Both the position numbers and the translations under genes were made by a program. 64,000 nt of DNA from Flavobacterium dankookense (GTDB lineage: Bacteria; Bacteroidota; Bacteroidia; Flavobacteriales; Flavobacteriaceae). Shown piece after piece: positions 25,201 to 35,301 of the stretch. Location of the stretch: NCBI RefSeq assembly GCF_004362665.1, contig NZ_SNXR01000013.1:248001-312000 (forward strand), given 5' to 3'. The notes beneath the pieces were generated by a model. That model was not told where the DNA came from. It saw only the letters and a list, made by a program, of their open reading frames with translations, and searched no databases. Every line of letters starts with the position of its first letter. The stretch's first letter is position 1.

Positions 25201-26403
25201 CTACTCGTCGCCATCATTTTGCAACTTAAACGGATAATCCCCAAAAAGCGATGCCAATTTTTTAGACTGATACGTCTTTTTAGTGTATTTGTTAGAAAGC
25301 GTAATGATAGTTACTTTCTCTTTTCTAAGGTTGATAAAAGAAGAAGTGTTCCCATGCCACCAACCATTATGAAAATAGAACGGTTCGCCTTCTTCAAACT
25401 CCACCATTCGGATGCCCAAACCATAGTTTTTCAAACCTTTGCTTTCATAACTATAACCTTGGTAGATTTTTTTAATCAAATCAGGATTCAAAAAGAAATC
25501 AGCATAGCGCGCCGTGTCAAATTTCAGCAAATCTCTCGGAGTAGAGTAGATGTTTTTATCACCATAAACCCCGTCCAAATAATCCAATCCAATCTCCATA
25601 TTGTTGCCCTTATACGATGGTGCTACAGTGCCTTTGTGCTCCTCTATTTCAAAAACAAAAGTGTTGTCCATACCTAGTGGTTTAAAAATCATTTCGCTCA
25701 TCGCTTCCGCAAAAGTCAATCCGGTAATCTTTTCGATAATTAATGCTAAAACAGCATAATTAGTATTGTTATAACTAAAACCCGTATCGGTTTTGCGCTC
25801 CAACGGAATTTCTTTTTCAACCATCACTTTGATAATATCGGCGTTGGTCAGCGTTTTTTTCTTGTCCCAATTGTTGTTTTCAAACGTAAAATAAGCATAA
25901 TTTTTCATCCCACTACGGTGATTGAGCAACGTTTGTATCGTAACATCAGGATAAGGAAAGTTTTCGATGATAGTAGTTACTTTTTGATCCAACTTCAGCT
26001 TTTTAGCATCAACTAGCATAAGTGTAGCCGTAGCCGTGAGTACTTTACTTACTGATGCAATGTGAAGCGGTGTTTCTCTCGTAATTTTTTCGTCAGTACT
26101 TTTGTTTGCAAAACCCATGTAGTTCTCATAAATGATATGTCCGTTCTTTGCCACTAGGAAACTAACGTTATCATTCTTCTCTGACCAAATTTTATCAAAA
26201 AACAACGACGCGCCATATTTCTTGTCTTGAACAAAAGCAGCCGAAAGTTGAGGTAATTCTTCGGGTAGTGGTTGCATTATTGGAAGACCATTCTCGTTTA
26301 TTTTAATTATTCCTTCTTCGGTCTTTTCTTGCTTAGAACAAGCAACTGCGGATAGAATTAAAACTACAAACAAAGATATATAGAGAGAGAAGCGGCGTGT
26401 CAT
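25201..26403 (-). CDS. Serine hydrolase, beta-lactamase/class C family lipoprotein
   Basis: A 400-aa periplasmic or outer-membrane lipoprotein (LILSAVACSK). The penicillin-binding/beta-lactamase fold is supported by SVSK (S-x-x-K nucleophile motif in HIASVSKVLTATATLML), YNN (the Y-x-N motif in FSYNNTNYAVLALI) and HNG in place of KTG near the end (FYFHNGWWHGNTS). Class C-like esterases and DD-peptidases share this pattern; true beta-lactamase activity is not implied. I chose the ATG at 26403 over the upstream one at 26442 because a -7 box lies at 26426-26433 and because it gives a clean lipoprotein signal. Confidence 0.85.
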   Translation of the reverse strand: MTRRFSLYISLFVVLILSAVACSKQEKTEEGIIKINENGLPIMQPLPEELPQLSAAFVQDKKYGASLFFDKIWSEKNDNVSFLVAKNGHIIYENYMGFANKSTDEKITRETPLHIASVSKVLTATATLMLVDAKKLKLDQKVTTIIENFPYPDVTIQTLLNHRSGMKNYAYFTFENNNWDKKKTLTNADIIKVMVEKEIPLERKTDTGFSYNNTNYAVLALIIEKITGLTFAEAMSEMIFKPLGMDNTFVFEIEEHKGTVAPSYKGNNMEIGLDYLDGVYGDKNIYSTPRDLLKFDTARYADFFLNPDLIKKIYQGYSYESKGLKNYGLGIRMVEFEEGEPFYFHNGWWHGNTSSFINLRKEKVTIITLSNKYTKKTYQSKKLASLFGDYPFKLQNDGDE

Positions 26404-26425
26404 TTTATTAAATTTTTGTGGAAAG

Positions 26426-26433
26426 CAAATATA
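26426..26433 (-). promoter_or_regulatory. -7 promoter element of the serine hydrolase gene
   Basis: TATATTTG on the minus strand, exact TAnnTTTG, 22 bases before the chosen ATG. It excludes the upstream start at 26442. Confidence 0.6.
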
Positions 26434-26512
26434 ATTATTCAAGATTTGGATATCGAATTAATACGACAAAGCTATCAACATCTTTTTCACAATTTTATTT
26501 TTTAAAAAAAGT

Positions 26513-26543
26513 TTTGAAAACGTTTTCGTTACAACTACTTTTG
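26513..26543 (+). promoter_or_regulatory. Promoter of the AlaDH/saccharopine dehydrogenase-like gene
   Basis: TTTG at 26513-26516, 19-base spacer, TACTTTTG at 26536-26543: the textbook Bacteroidota promoter, 20 bases before the ATG. Confidence 0.8.
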
Positions 26544-26563
26544 GCACACTCAAAAAGCATGAC

Positions 26564-27766
26564 ATGAAATTTGGAATTATAAAAGAGCGAAAAAATCCTC
26601 CTGATAGACGCGTAGTATTCACCCCAGAAGAACTTGTACGACTACAAACCGAACATCCAGAGGCAATTATAAAAGTAGAATCGTCCGACATCAGGTTTTT
26701 TACGGATGAAGAATATGCTTCAAAAGGAATAACTGTAGCCGAAGACATTTCGGATTGTGATGTTTTCTTTGGTGTAAAAGAAATTCCAGTTGATTATTTA
26801 ATTCCGAATAAGAAGTACTTCTTTTTTTCGCATACGATTAAAAAACAAACCCACAATAGAAAGTTACTACAAGCCATTCTAGAAAAAAACATCGAACTCT
26901 ATGACCACGAAACGATTGTTGATGCAAATAACAAACGCTTAATCGGTTTCGGACGCTATGCAGGAATTGTTGGAGCTTACAATGGTTTCCGCGGATTTGG
27001 TATAAAATATGATTTATTTACGTTGCCAAAAGCGGAAACACTAAAAAGCAAAGATGATTTAATTGTTCGACTAAAAAGACAGCTTCTTCCACCAATAAAA
27101 ATTGTGTTAACCGGTCACGGAAAAGTTGGAATGGGAGCAAAAGAAATACTTGACGGCATGAAAGTAAAACAAGTTTCCGTTGATGACTTTCTAAACAAAA
27201 AATACAGCGAAGCGGTTTATACTCAAATCGATGTGTTAGATTATAACAAACGATTGGACGGAAAACAACTCGACAATACCGACTTTTATAAAAACCCACA
27301 AGACTATACATCCAATTTTGAGCGTTTTTCAAAGGTTGCTGATATCTTCATGGCAGGACATTTTCATGGAAATAATGCGCCTGACATACTTACTAGAGAC
27401 ATGCTCAACGCTCCAGATTGCAAAATAAAAGTAGTAGCCGATATTTCTTGCGATGTAGATGGACCAATTGCTTGTACGATCAAAGCGTCTACTATTGCCG
27501 ATCCTTTTTTTGGCTATTTACCATTTGAAAACAAAGAAGTACATCATACGCATCCTGGTTCAATCATGGTGATGTCGGTGGATAATCTTCCGTGTGAACT
27601 TCCAAAAGACGCCAGCGAAGGATTTGGGGAAATGTTTATGGAGCATGTTATTCCGGCATTTTTTAATAACGATAAGGATGGCATTTTGCAACGCGCAAAA
27701 ATCACCGAAAACGGAAAACTAACACCACGATTTGCCTATCTTCAAGACTATGTTGATGGAAAATAA
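26564..27766 (+). CDS. NAD(P)-dependent dehydrogenase, AlaDH/saccharopine dehydrogenase (lysine-forming) type
   Basis: A 400-aa cytoplasmic oxidoreductase. The N-terminal domain (MKFGIIKERKNPPDRRVVFTPEEL) is of the alanine dehydrogenase/pyridine nucleotide transhydrogenase N-terminal type: K-E-R-K...R-R-V. The second domain is a Rossmann fold with IKIVLTGHGKVGMGAKEIL. ADISCDVDGPIACT and HTHPGSIMVMSVDNLPCELPKDAS match saccharopine dehydrogenase (LYS1-like) proteins better than true alanine dehydrogenases. The physiological substrate is unproven. It has its own promoter and is divergent from the serine hydrolase. Confidence 0.8.
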   Translation: MKFGIIKERKNPPDRRVVFTPEELVRLQTEHPEAIIKVESSDIRFFTDEEYASKGITVAEDISDCDVFFGVKEIPVDYLIPNKKYFFFSHTIKKQTHNRKLLQAILEKNIELYDHETIVDANNKRLIGFGRYAGIVGAYNGFRGFGIKYDLFTLPKAETLKSKDDLIVRLKRQLLPPIKIVLTGHGKVGMGAKEILDGMKVKQVSVDDFLNKKYSEAVYTQIDVLDYNKRLDGKQLDNTDFYKNPQDYTSNFERFSKVADIFMAGHFHGNNAPDILTRDMLNAPDCKIKVVADISCDVDGPIACTIKASTIADPFFGYLPFENKEVHHTHPGSIMVMSVDNLPCELPKDASEGFGEMFMEHVIPAFFNNDKDGILQRAKITENGKLTPRFAYLQDYVDGK

Positions 27767-27799
27767 CGCATGAGTAGTTATAAAAGAAGTAAGTTTTTT

Positions 27800-27807
27800 T
27801 ATTTTTG
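27800..27807 (+). promoter_or_regulatory. -7 promoter element of regulator 1
   Basis: TATTTTTG, exact TAnnTTTG. Its last three bases are the TTG that opens the longest reading frame of the next gene, which argues for a start further down. Confidence 0.55.
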
Positions 27808-27825
27808 GATAATAATCTTCCGAAA

Positions 27826-30573
27826 GTGAAACATACAATTGCTTTTTTCTTCTTTTTACTTTGCTCTTGGGCTTCGGCGCAGGAGTTACTTCCGTTTGTG
27901 GAAAACTTTACAAAGAGCAACTATAATGGTGATAATCAGGTTTGGAGTGTAGCACAAGGAAGTGACAATGCATTTTATTTTGCCAACAATCATTATTTAT
28001 TGCGCTACAACGGCGTTCGATGGGAAAAGTACAGTTTGCCAAACAAAACCATTATTCGTTCGGTTTTTTCAGATGGTGATAAAATTTACTCAGGTTCTTA
28101 TAATGAGTTCGGCTATTGGATTAGAAAAAACGGAACGCTTCATTATACTTCGCTAACCAAAGGCAAAAATTTCTTTAGAGGTTTGTCCATCAACGAAGAA
28201 ATCTGGAAAATTTTCAAACACGACAATAAAATTTACTTTCAGTCGTTCAATGATTTGTATGTTTTAGAGAATACGACCATTCGGAAAATTAGAATTCCGT
28301 TTCAGGTTTCCTATTGTTTTTTAGTGGAAGATAAAATTTATGCCGCTTCGGTAAAAGATGGTGTGTTTTTGTTTGAAAACAATAAGTTTACCAAAATAGA
28401 GAAGTGGAATTTACTCGAAAATAATATCATTCATGCCATTGATAAAGCTAAGAACAAGATGTTTTTCTTCACGCAAAAAAATGGCGTTTATTATGAGGAG
28501 AACAATACGCTAAAACCTTGGCTTCATCCAATAAACGAATTGTTGAAAAAGGAAACGATTATTACCGCTAAAGCCATTTCAAACAATCGATTGGTTATTG
28601 GAACTGCATTTCAAGGTGTGTATGTTGTTAATTTAAATGACAATTCGTATAACAACATTTCGAGAAAGAATGCATTGAAGAATAATTCTATTTTAAGCAT
28701 TGGTACTGATAAAGAAAACGATTTGTGGCTCGGATTAGACAATGGAATTTCACATATTGAGATTAATTCGTCCTATAAAATATTTTCAGACAACACTGGG
28801 ATTTTGGGTTCGGTTTATACTATGGCACCATTAAATAATGGTTTGCTTTTGGGCTCCAATCATGGTGTTTTTAAATACCAAAATAAGGAGTTGACTTTGC
28901 TTCCCAATTCGCAAGGACAAGTTTGGGACATACTTAAAGTAAAAGATAAGTACTTAATAGGACACAATGACGGCACTTACATTTATGAAAATAATGATTT
29001 AAAGAAAGTGAATTCCATTTCTGGTGGATGGAAGTTTTTGAAAAGCAATTTTCATGACGCTTATTTTTTAGCCAACTATTCAGGAATTGTAATTTATGAA
29101 AACCCCAACGATTTTCAGAATTTTAAACGATTTTCAAACCTTACTAAACCCATAAAAAATATTATTCAGAACAAAGAAAACGAACTTTGGGCTGTGGATA
29201 ATTATAGAAGTTTGTATCGATTGCTTTTTGACGAGGATTTTAAAGTTAAAAAAGTAGAAAACATCACGCAAAAGAATAAAATCCTCAATGATTATGGTGT
29301 TAAAATGGTTAGTTTCAATAACGAAGTACTGTTTTACATCAACTCAAAATGGTATAATTACAATGCAATTTCGGATAAACTGGAGTTGAATACTTATTTT
29401 AACAACTCCTTTGCTAACATTTCAGAATTGATTTCAATTGATGATGAGAATTTTATTGTTTTAAAAGAAAAGTCACTGTTCTTAATTAATAGAGTGAACA
29501 ATAAGTTCGTTTGGAACCTAATACCTGAAAAATATTATGAAGGGAAAATCATTAATCAAGATTCTAAAGTCTTCAAAGTTGGTTCTCAAATTTTATTAAA
29601 TCTTGATGATGGTTTCTTTGCTTTTGAACTTCAAAAATCTAAGTTTAAACCAAATAAAAACAGCGTTAGAGTTGAAGCTATGGTTGATGGTGTTTTTATT
29701 GAAAGATCAGCAACTATTGGTCATAACAAATCAATAAATCTGGATATCATATCAGAATTTTATGGAAATTCTAAACAAGAGCTTTTCTACACTCTGGATG
29801 ATACTAAAGACTTTAATTCGCTCAAGAATTCGAACATTGTTTTAAATAATTTATCAAGCGGAAGTCATGAACTTGTTATTTATTATAATGATGGTGAAAA
29901 TTACGTTCAGTTATCGTCCTTCAATTTTAGAGTTGATATGCCTTGGTATATTTCTATTTGGATGATTTTAATCTATTTGTCGATAATTGGTGGTGCTTTT
30001 TATTTGTATTATAAATGGAATAAAATCAGATACATAGAAAAACTAAAACTCAAAGAAGAAGAACTCAAGCACCAAAAAGAAATTCTAAAACTTGAAATGG
30101 ATGCACAAAGCAAACTGAAATTGCAAGAGTATGAAAAACATATATTAGAAGTTCAAATTCAAGCCAAAGCATCAGAAGTTGCAGGAAAATCACTTTCTAT
30201 AGCCAAACAATCTGAAATGATTGAAAGCATCCAGAAAGCGTTGGAAACAGAGAATGATATGAGTAATTTGAAAAGCAGTATCAAGAAATCAATTAAAATA
30301 AATGCTATAAATAAAAACGAATGGCAGAGTTTTGAGAAAAACTTACTTCAAAGTAATGAAGAATTTGTGCAACGACTTACAAAAAAATATCCAGTACTAA
30401 CTTCAAAGGATATTAAGCTTTGCATTTATCTACGAATGAACCTTTCTTCTAAGGAAATTGCTCCGTTAATGAATATCTCTTTCCGAGGTGTTGAGCTACA
30501 TCGTTATCGATTAAGAAAGAAAATCGGTCTAACTGCTGATGATAGTTTATCTAAATTTATGATTAATATATAA
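27826..30573 (+). CDS. Membrane-tethered regulator: beta-propeller, Y_Y_Y, TM, coiled coil, HTH
   Basis: Regulator of glycan locus 1. From the GTG at 27826 (915 aa) it starts with a signal peptide (KHTIAFFFFLLCSWASAQ). Residues 20-620 are two propeller-like sets of sensor blades (VWSVAQGSDNAFYFANN, ENDLWLGLDNGISHIEIN), then a Y_Y_Y-like Ig domain to about 705, one transmembrane helix (WYISIWMILIYLSIIGGAFY), a coiled coil, and a C-terminal LuxR-like HTH (LTSKDIKLCIYLRMNLSSKE, then IAPLMNI and HRYRLRKKIGL). There is no histidine kinase or receiver domain, unlike hybrid two-component HTCS proteins, so the DNA-binding part stays tethered to the membrane. It precedes susC and probably activates it. 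Confidence 0.85.
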   Translation: MKHTIAFFFFLLCSWASAQELLPFVENFTKSNYNGDNQVWSVAQGSDNAFYFANNHYLLRYNGVRWEKYSLPNKTIIRSVFSDGDKIYSGSYNEFGYWIRKNGTLHYTSLTKGKNFFRGLSINEEIWKIFKHDNKIYFQSFNDLYVLENTTIRKIRIPFQVSYCFLVEDKIYAASVKDGVFLFENNKFTKIEKWNLLENNIIHAIDKAKNKMFFFTQKNGVYYEENNTLKPWLHPINELLKKETIITAKAISNNRLVIGTAFQGVYVVNLNDNSYNNISRKNALKNNSILSIGTDKENDLWLGLDNGISHIEINSSYKIFSDNTGILGSVYTMAPLNNGLLLGSNHGVFKYQNKELTLLPNSQGQVWDILKVKDKYLIGHNDGTYIYENNDLKKVNSISGGWKFLKSNFHDAYFLANYSGIVIYENPNDFQNFKRFSNLTKPIKNIIQNKENELWAVDNYRSLYRLLFDEDFKVKKVENITQKNKILNDYGVKMVSFNNEVLFYINSKWYNYNAISDKLELNTYFNNSFANISELISIDDENFIVLKEKSLFLINRVNNKFVWNLIPEKYYEGKIINQDSKVFKVGSQILLNLDDGFFAFELQKSKFKPNKNSVRVEAMVDGVFIERSATIGHNKSINLDIISEFYGNSKQELFYTLDDTKDFNSLKNSNIVLNNLSSGSHELVIYYNDGENYVQLSSFNFRVDMPWYISIWMILIYLSIIGGAFYLYYKWNKIRYIEKLKLKEEELKHQKEILKLEMDAQSKLKLQEYEKHILEVQIQAKASEVAGKSLSIAKQSEMIESIQKALETENDMSNLKSSIKKSIKINAINKNEWQSFEKNLLQSNEEFVQRLTKKYPVLTSKDIKLCIYLRMNLSSKEIAPLMNISFRGVELHRYRLRKKIGLTADDSLSKFMINI

Positions 30574-30630
30574 TTTTAGTTTATTTTTTATCAATACAAT
30601 AATTTTAATCCTATAATTTTATTAATTATT

Positions 30631-30678
30631 AACTCATCACTACTACATCATTTATGATAAGTAACGATGAGTTTTTTG
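30631..30678 (+). terminator. Terminator after regulator 1
   Basis: Stem AACTCATC / GATGAGTT with a long 27-base loop, followed by TTTTT; 58 bases after the stop codon. Confidence 0.6.
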
Positions 30679-30737
30679 TGTTAAAAAAATATTTTAAACT
30701 ATTAAAAATCAATTTAATGCATTTTTTTATATAAAAA

Positions 30738-30800
30738 ATGATGTAGTAATGTAGTAAAAATACAATGTTACTATAACGATTTAGTTCACTACATTAGCTA
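30738..30800 (+). promoter_or_regulatory. Candidate regulatory region of susC
   Basis: Contains GATGTAGTAATGTAGT (two GTAGT boxes 8 bp apart) at 30740-30755 and CACTACATTAGCTA near 30787-30800, the complement of the same box. The inverted form ACTACATCA also occurs at 30643-30651. ACATTAGCTA is shared with the operator region at 57358-57379. No exact -7 box was found. Confidence 0.4.
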
Positions 30801-30822
30801 AAACAAAATAACATACCCGAAC

Positions 30823-33792
30823 ATGAAATTTTATTTAGCTTATTTTTCATTTCTCATTACTTGTGTCTCATCTTATGGACAAGATATAAAAGGACAAGTA
30901 AAAGATGATAATGGTTTGCCATTACCAGAGGTAAACATTGTCGTAAAAAACAAAAATATATTTGCCAAAACCGATTTTGATGGAAACTTCACCATCAATG
31001 CTGAAACAGGAGATCTCATTGAATTTTCTTTCTTAGGTTATGATAATTTGACATTGCCAGCAAAACAAGGAATGATAGTAACTTTAAAAGAAAGTAATCA
31101 GCAGTTACAAGAAATTGTTGTTATTGGTTATGGAACTAAAAAAGCAGGTGCAATTACTGGTTCTGTTGTACAAATTAAAGCCAACGATATCATCAAAACT
31201 CCAGCTCAATCTGCTATTCAATCCATTCAAGGAAAAGCTGCTGGTGTTAATATTGTAACCAATGATGAGCCTGGTGCTAGTCCAACGATACAAATTAGAG
31301 GTTTAGGAACTTTATTAGGTGGTCGTACTCCTTTGTATGTTATTGATGGAGTTGAAGCCAGTAGTATTAGCAATTTAAGTCCGAATGAAATTGCAACTAT
31401 GGATATTTTGAAAGATGCTTCGTCCTTAGCTATTTATGGACAAAAAGGTGCTAACGGAGCAATTATCATTACAACCAAAAAAGGGAAAGTAGGTAAGGTA
31501 AAAATATCGTACGATTCTTATTTTGGCGTAAAACAAATCCAACGAGAAGTTGAAATGAGTGATACTAATTTTTATACTTATTACAATAATGTTGCGTTGG
31601 GTTCAACAACCTATTTTAATTCTTCTCAACCTTATAATACAAAATGGCTTGATGAAATTACCTCATTAGGACAAGTTACCAATAATTTTATTTCGTTATC
31701 AGGCGGAAATGACACAGCAAATTACTACTTAGGATATACCAATTATGCTGAAAAAGGTATTTTAGATGGCACTGAGTTTAAAAGAAATAATATCAATTCA
31801 CGAACTCAATTTAAACTTTTGGATGATAAACTAAAAATCACTCAAAGCACTAATTTAGCTTTTACTAACAGCACTCCAAAGCCTTTAAGTGCTTTTACAA
31901 ATGCTTACAAACAGTCACCAATTGTACCTGTTAAATTTCCAAATGGTCGTTGGGGCGTTCCATTACGTAATCCAGCTACAGGACAAATCGATATAAACGG
32001 AAGTGATCGATTTAATAATGTTGGAAATCCAGTAGCACAATTGTTTTATACTAATGAACAAAATAAGAGTTTTAGTTTGCTAGGTTCTATCATGGCTGAG
32101 TTAAAAGTTCATAAAGACATAACTGTTACTTCTTCATTTGGAGCAACTTATGATGTTACAAAAGGTTTTACATACACGCCATTAGCCGATATTTTCTTAT
32201 CACAAAACCCTACTAGCACTTTGGAAAGTTATGAAGCTACTTTTGGACCAAAAACGCCATTATACAATTCATTATCGCAAAGACGTTCTGAATCTTATAT
32301 CTGGAATTGGGATAATTTTGTGACTTACAATAAAGATTTTGGAAATCATTCGATAACCGTTTTAGGTGGTATGTCGAGAACAACAAAGAATAATTTTGAA
32401 AATCTTTCAGGAAATCGTTTTAATGTTCCTGAACAATCGAATTATTGGTCATTAAATTTTTCGTCAAATAATACTTTGATAGATCCATCACAAGTAGTTC
32501 AAAATTTCAGATTAACTCCAGTTGTATCCATTGCTTATTTTGCTAGAGCAGAATATGATTACAAGGATAAGTATTTATTATCTGTAGTAATGCGAAGAGA
32601 AGGAACCAGTGTTTTTCAAAATTCTAAAAAATGGGGATTATTTCCAGCAATATCAGCTGGTTGGGTGATTAGTGATGAAGATTTTTTCAAAAATATTAAG
32701 ACAATAAACAGTCTTAAATTTAGAGCAGGTTACGGTGAAGTAGGTAATAGTAATACCGGAAATGCTACAAACAATATTGTGTTTAATCCAGGTGTAAATT
32801 ACACTTTTGGTGCAGATCAAGCTATATTTCCCGGTTCAGCAGTTCCTTATGATGTAGATCCAAATTTAACTTGGGAAACGATGAGAGAATTTGATTTTGG
32901 TATTGATTTTTCTATGTTAAACAGACGTTTAACAGGTTCAATAGAATATTATAATCGTCAGTCAACTGATATAATATTGCCTGTAACTATTCCAAGAGTA
33001 CTTTCTTCTCAATCGGTTTACGTTAATTCAGGAACAGTTAGTAACATTGGTCAAGAATTAACATTACGTTGGGCAGATGAAATTAATGATAATTTTAATT
33101 ATTGGATTGGAGCCAATTTTTCAAACAATAAAAACAAATTAGAAAAAGTTGACAATTCATTCTTTGCTAATTTTATTGGTGGTGATTTAGGAAATGGTCA
33201 ATTTACTAAGCAAGTATTAGTTGGAGAAGCTTTGGGTAGTTTTTATGTGTATCAAGTAACTGGTTTTGATGGTGATGGTGCATTTACCTATAGTGACGAA
33301 AGAGTAAATGCTGGAAGTTATATCCCAACCTATACGTATGGTTTAAGTTTTGGTGGTGGATACAAACAGTTTGATTTTTCTGTCGATACTTATGGTGTTG
33401 GTGGAAACAAAATATATAACGGAAAAAAAGCACAACGTTTTGGTGGTGAAAATGTAGAAGTAGAAGTATTAGAAAACTTCTGGTTACCTAACAATACAAA
33501 TGCTACAAATCCAAAACCATTTAATAGTGTTCCAAGAGCTTCAACCTATTACATTGAAGATGGTGATTATTTTAGAATTAACAACATTACAGTAGGTTAT
33601 ACATTCAAACAATTTTATGATAAAATAGATAAAATTCGCTTGTTTGTTACAGCAATCAATCCATTTATTATTACAAAGTACTCTGGATATTCACCAGAAG
33701 TAACTGGTGATCCTCTTGGTCGTGCAGGTATTGAGTTAGATGCCTATCCAACCAACAGAACTTTCCTAATCGGATTAAATGCTTCATTTTAA
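30823..33792 (+). CDS. SusC/RagA family TonB-dependent outer-membrane transporter
   Basis: A 989-aa transporter importing oligosaccharides across the outer membrane using TonB/ExbBD energy. Signal peptide (SSYGQ), a carboxypeptidase-like N-terminal extension (DIKGQVKDDNGLPLPEVNIVV, residues 20-95), then the plug domain with LQEIVVIGYGTKKAGAITGS, VRGL-like IQIRGLGTLLGGRTPLYVIDG and DILKDASSLAIYGQKGANGAIIITTKKG, all SusC signatures, and a 22-strand barrel ending in LNASF with terminal Phe. It pairs with the SusD lipoprotein that starts 10 bp later. The substrate is presumably the glucan handled by downstream enzymes. Confidence 0.97.
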   Translation: MKFYLAYFSFLITCVSSYGQDIKGQVKDDNGLPLPEVNIVVKNKNIFAKTDFDGNFTINAETGDLIEFSFLGYDNLTLPAKQGMIVTLKESNQQLQEIVVIGYGTKKAGAITGSVVQIKANDIIKTPAQSAIQSIQGKAAGVNIVTNDEPGASPTIQIRGLGTLLGGRTPLYVIDGVEASSISNLSPNEIATMDILKDASSLAIYGQKGANGAIIITTKKGKVGKVKISYDSYFGVKQIQREVEMSDTNFYTYYNNVALGSTTYFNSSQPYNTKWLDEITSLGQVTNNFISLSGGNDTANYYLGYTNYAEKGILDGTEFKRNNINSRTQFKLLDDKLKITQSTNLAFTNSTPKPLSAFTNAYKQSPIVPVKFPNGRWGVPLRNPATGQIDINGSDRFNNVGNPVAQLFYTNEQNKSFSLLGSIMAELKVHKDITVTSSFGATYDVTKGFTYTPLADIFLSQNPTSTLESYEATFGPKTPLYNSLSQRRSESYIWNWDNFVTYNKDFGNHSITVLGGMSRTTKNNFENLSGNRFNVPEQSNYWSLNFSSNNTLIDPSQVVQNFRLTPVVSIAYFARAEYDYKDKYLLSVVMRREGTSVFQNSKKWGLFPAISAGWVISDEDFFKNIKTINSLKFRAGYGEVGNSNTGNATNNIVFNPGVNYTFGADQAIFPGSAVPYDVDPNLTWETMREFDFGIDFSMLNRRLTGSIEYYNRQSTDIILPVTIPRVLSSQSVYVNSGTVSNIGQELTLRWADEINDNFNYWIGANFSNNKNKLEKVDNSFFANFIGGDLGNGQFTKQVLVGEALGSFYVYQVTGFDGDGAFTYSDERVNAGSYIPTYTYGLSFGGGYKQFDFSVDTYGVGGNKIYNGKKAQRFGGENVEVEVLENFWLPNNTNATNPKPFNSVPRASTYYIEDGDYFRINNITVGYTFKQFYDKIDKIRLFVTAINPFIITKYSGYSPEVTGDPLGRAGIELDAYPTNRTFLIGLNASF

Positions 33793-33802
33793 TAAAAAGA
33801 AT

Positions 33803-35266
33803 ATGAAAAATATAAAATATTTTAAAGCGATTGCATTAGTAGTTTTTAGTTCAATTTTATTTTCCTCTTGTGAAGAAGATTTAAACGTTGAACCAAATGA
33901 TACTATCAATGAAATAGATTTTTTAAACAATCCAGATAATGCCATAAAACTCGTTAATGGTGTTTACAACAAACAATTGGATTTTGAAATGTATTCTTTT
34001 TCATGGATAGGTATGACTAGTATAACATCTGATGATGCCGATAAAGGTTCATCCGTTAGTGATACTGGAGCAGATAAAAATAAAATGGACAATCTTACTT
34101 TCGAGGCTAATGATATTTCATTTCGTGAAGTTTGGCAGGGAAGATATGATGGAATTGGTAGAGCGAATAATGCTTTGTTCTATTTAGAGCAACTACAAAT
34201 TGATCAAACCTTAAAAAACAGATTAATTGGTGAGGTGAAATTTTTAAGAGCCTTATTTTATTTTGACTTAGTTCGATGTTTTGGAGGAGTTCCATTAGTA
34301 ACTTCAAAAATAGATATAAACGACTCTGAATTAATCAATCAAGTAGTTTTTACCAGAAAAACAAAAGAAGAAACCTATGCACAAATAGAGGCAGATTTAT
34401 TAGATGCCATAGAACTACTTCCTCTAAAAGGACAATATAGTTTGAATGATTTGGGTAGAGCATCAAAAGGTGCTGCTGAAGCTTTATTAGCAAAAGCCTA
34501 CTTATATCAAAACAAATGGCAACAAGCATTTGACATGTCAGGAAATGTTATTGGTTCAGGTCAATATGGTTTGTTGACCAATTATCAAGATGTTTGGCGC
34601 GAAGTAGGAGAAAATAAATTAGAATCTATTTATGAAATACAATCCTCTTCTGGAAATGCACTTAGAAGTTATTCTTATGTTCAAGCACCAAGAGGAACAC
34701 CCGATTTGGGTTGGGGTTTTAATACACCATCTACTTCATTAGAAAGTGCTTATGAGCCAAATGATTTGAGAAAAAGTGCAACAATATTATATAGTGCTAA
34801 TACACTTTGGGATGGTTTTCCTGCATCTCCAGGTTGGTCAAATCCTCGCTACAACTATAAATCCTATCACAGTTCCATACAAGAAACATGGAATGGTGAC
34901 AGAGAGCAAACAGGGAAGAACTTGAGAATTTTGAAGTATAGCGATATACTATTAATAAGAGCTGAAGCCGCTTTAAATTTAGGAAATACTTCAGAAGCTT
35001 TAGAAAAAGTAAATCTTTTACGCGTTCGAGCTGGTTTAACAGAATTAACAAGCATAACAATGGATCAACTATTACACGAAAGAAGGCTAGAAATGGCAAT
35101 GGAACACGATCGTTGGTTTGACCTTGTTAGAACAGGAAAAGCAGTTTCCGCCATGGCTGCCGTTGGAAAAACATTTATTGTTGGAAAACACGAACTTTTT
35201 CCAATTCCAGAAAGTGAGATTATCCTAAGTGGAAATCGATTGATTCAAAATCCTGGCGGCTATTAA
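33803..35266 (+). CDS. SusD/RagB family glycan-binding lipoprotein
   Basis: Surface lipoprotein of 487 aa that closes over the SusC barrel and binds the glycan. Lipobox SILFSSCEEDLNVEP; TPR-like helices (IGEVKFLRALFYFDLVRCFGGVPLV, AAEALLAKAYLYQNKW); C-terminal SusD motifs ILKYSDILLIRAEAALNLG, LLHERRLEMAMEHDRWFDLVRTGKA and HELFPIPESEI. I chose the ATG at 33803, since the longer frame from 33779 would overlap the susC end and add residues before the lipoprotein signal. Confidence 0.96.
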   Translation: MKNIKYFKAIALVVFSSILFSSCEEDLNVEPNDTINEIDFLNNPDNAIKLVNGVYNKQLDFEMYSFSWIGMTSITSDDADKGSSVSDTGADKNKMDNLTFEANDISFREVWQGRYDGIGRANNALFYLEQLQIDQTLKNRLIGEVKFLRALFYFDLVRCFGGVPLVTSKIDINDSELINQVVFTRKTKEETYAQIEADLLDAIELLPLKGQYSLNDLGRASKGAAEALLAKAYLYQNKWQQAFDMSGNVIGSGQYGLLTNYQDVWREVGENKLESIYEIQSSSGNALRSYSYVQAPRGTPDLGWGFNTPSTSLESAYEPNDLRKSATILYSANTLWDGFPASPGWSNPRYNYKSYHSSIQETWNGDREQTGKNLRILKYSDILLIRAEAALNLGNTSEALEKVNLLRVRAGLTELTSITMDQLLHERRLEMAMEHDRWFDLVRTGKAVSAMAAVGKTFIVGKHELFPIPESEIILSGNRLIQNPGGY

Positions 35267-35301
35267 AAATTAGTAATTAACCTTAAATTAAATATTTTAT
35301 T

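Noticed and set aside
33779-33802. Upstream ATG of the SusD gene
   Set aside because: It would overlap the end of susC and put extra residues before a complete lipoprotein signal.
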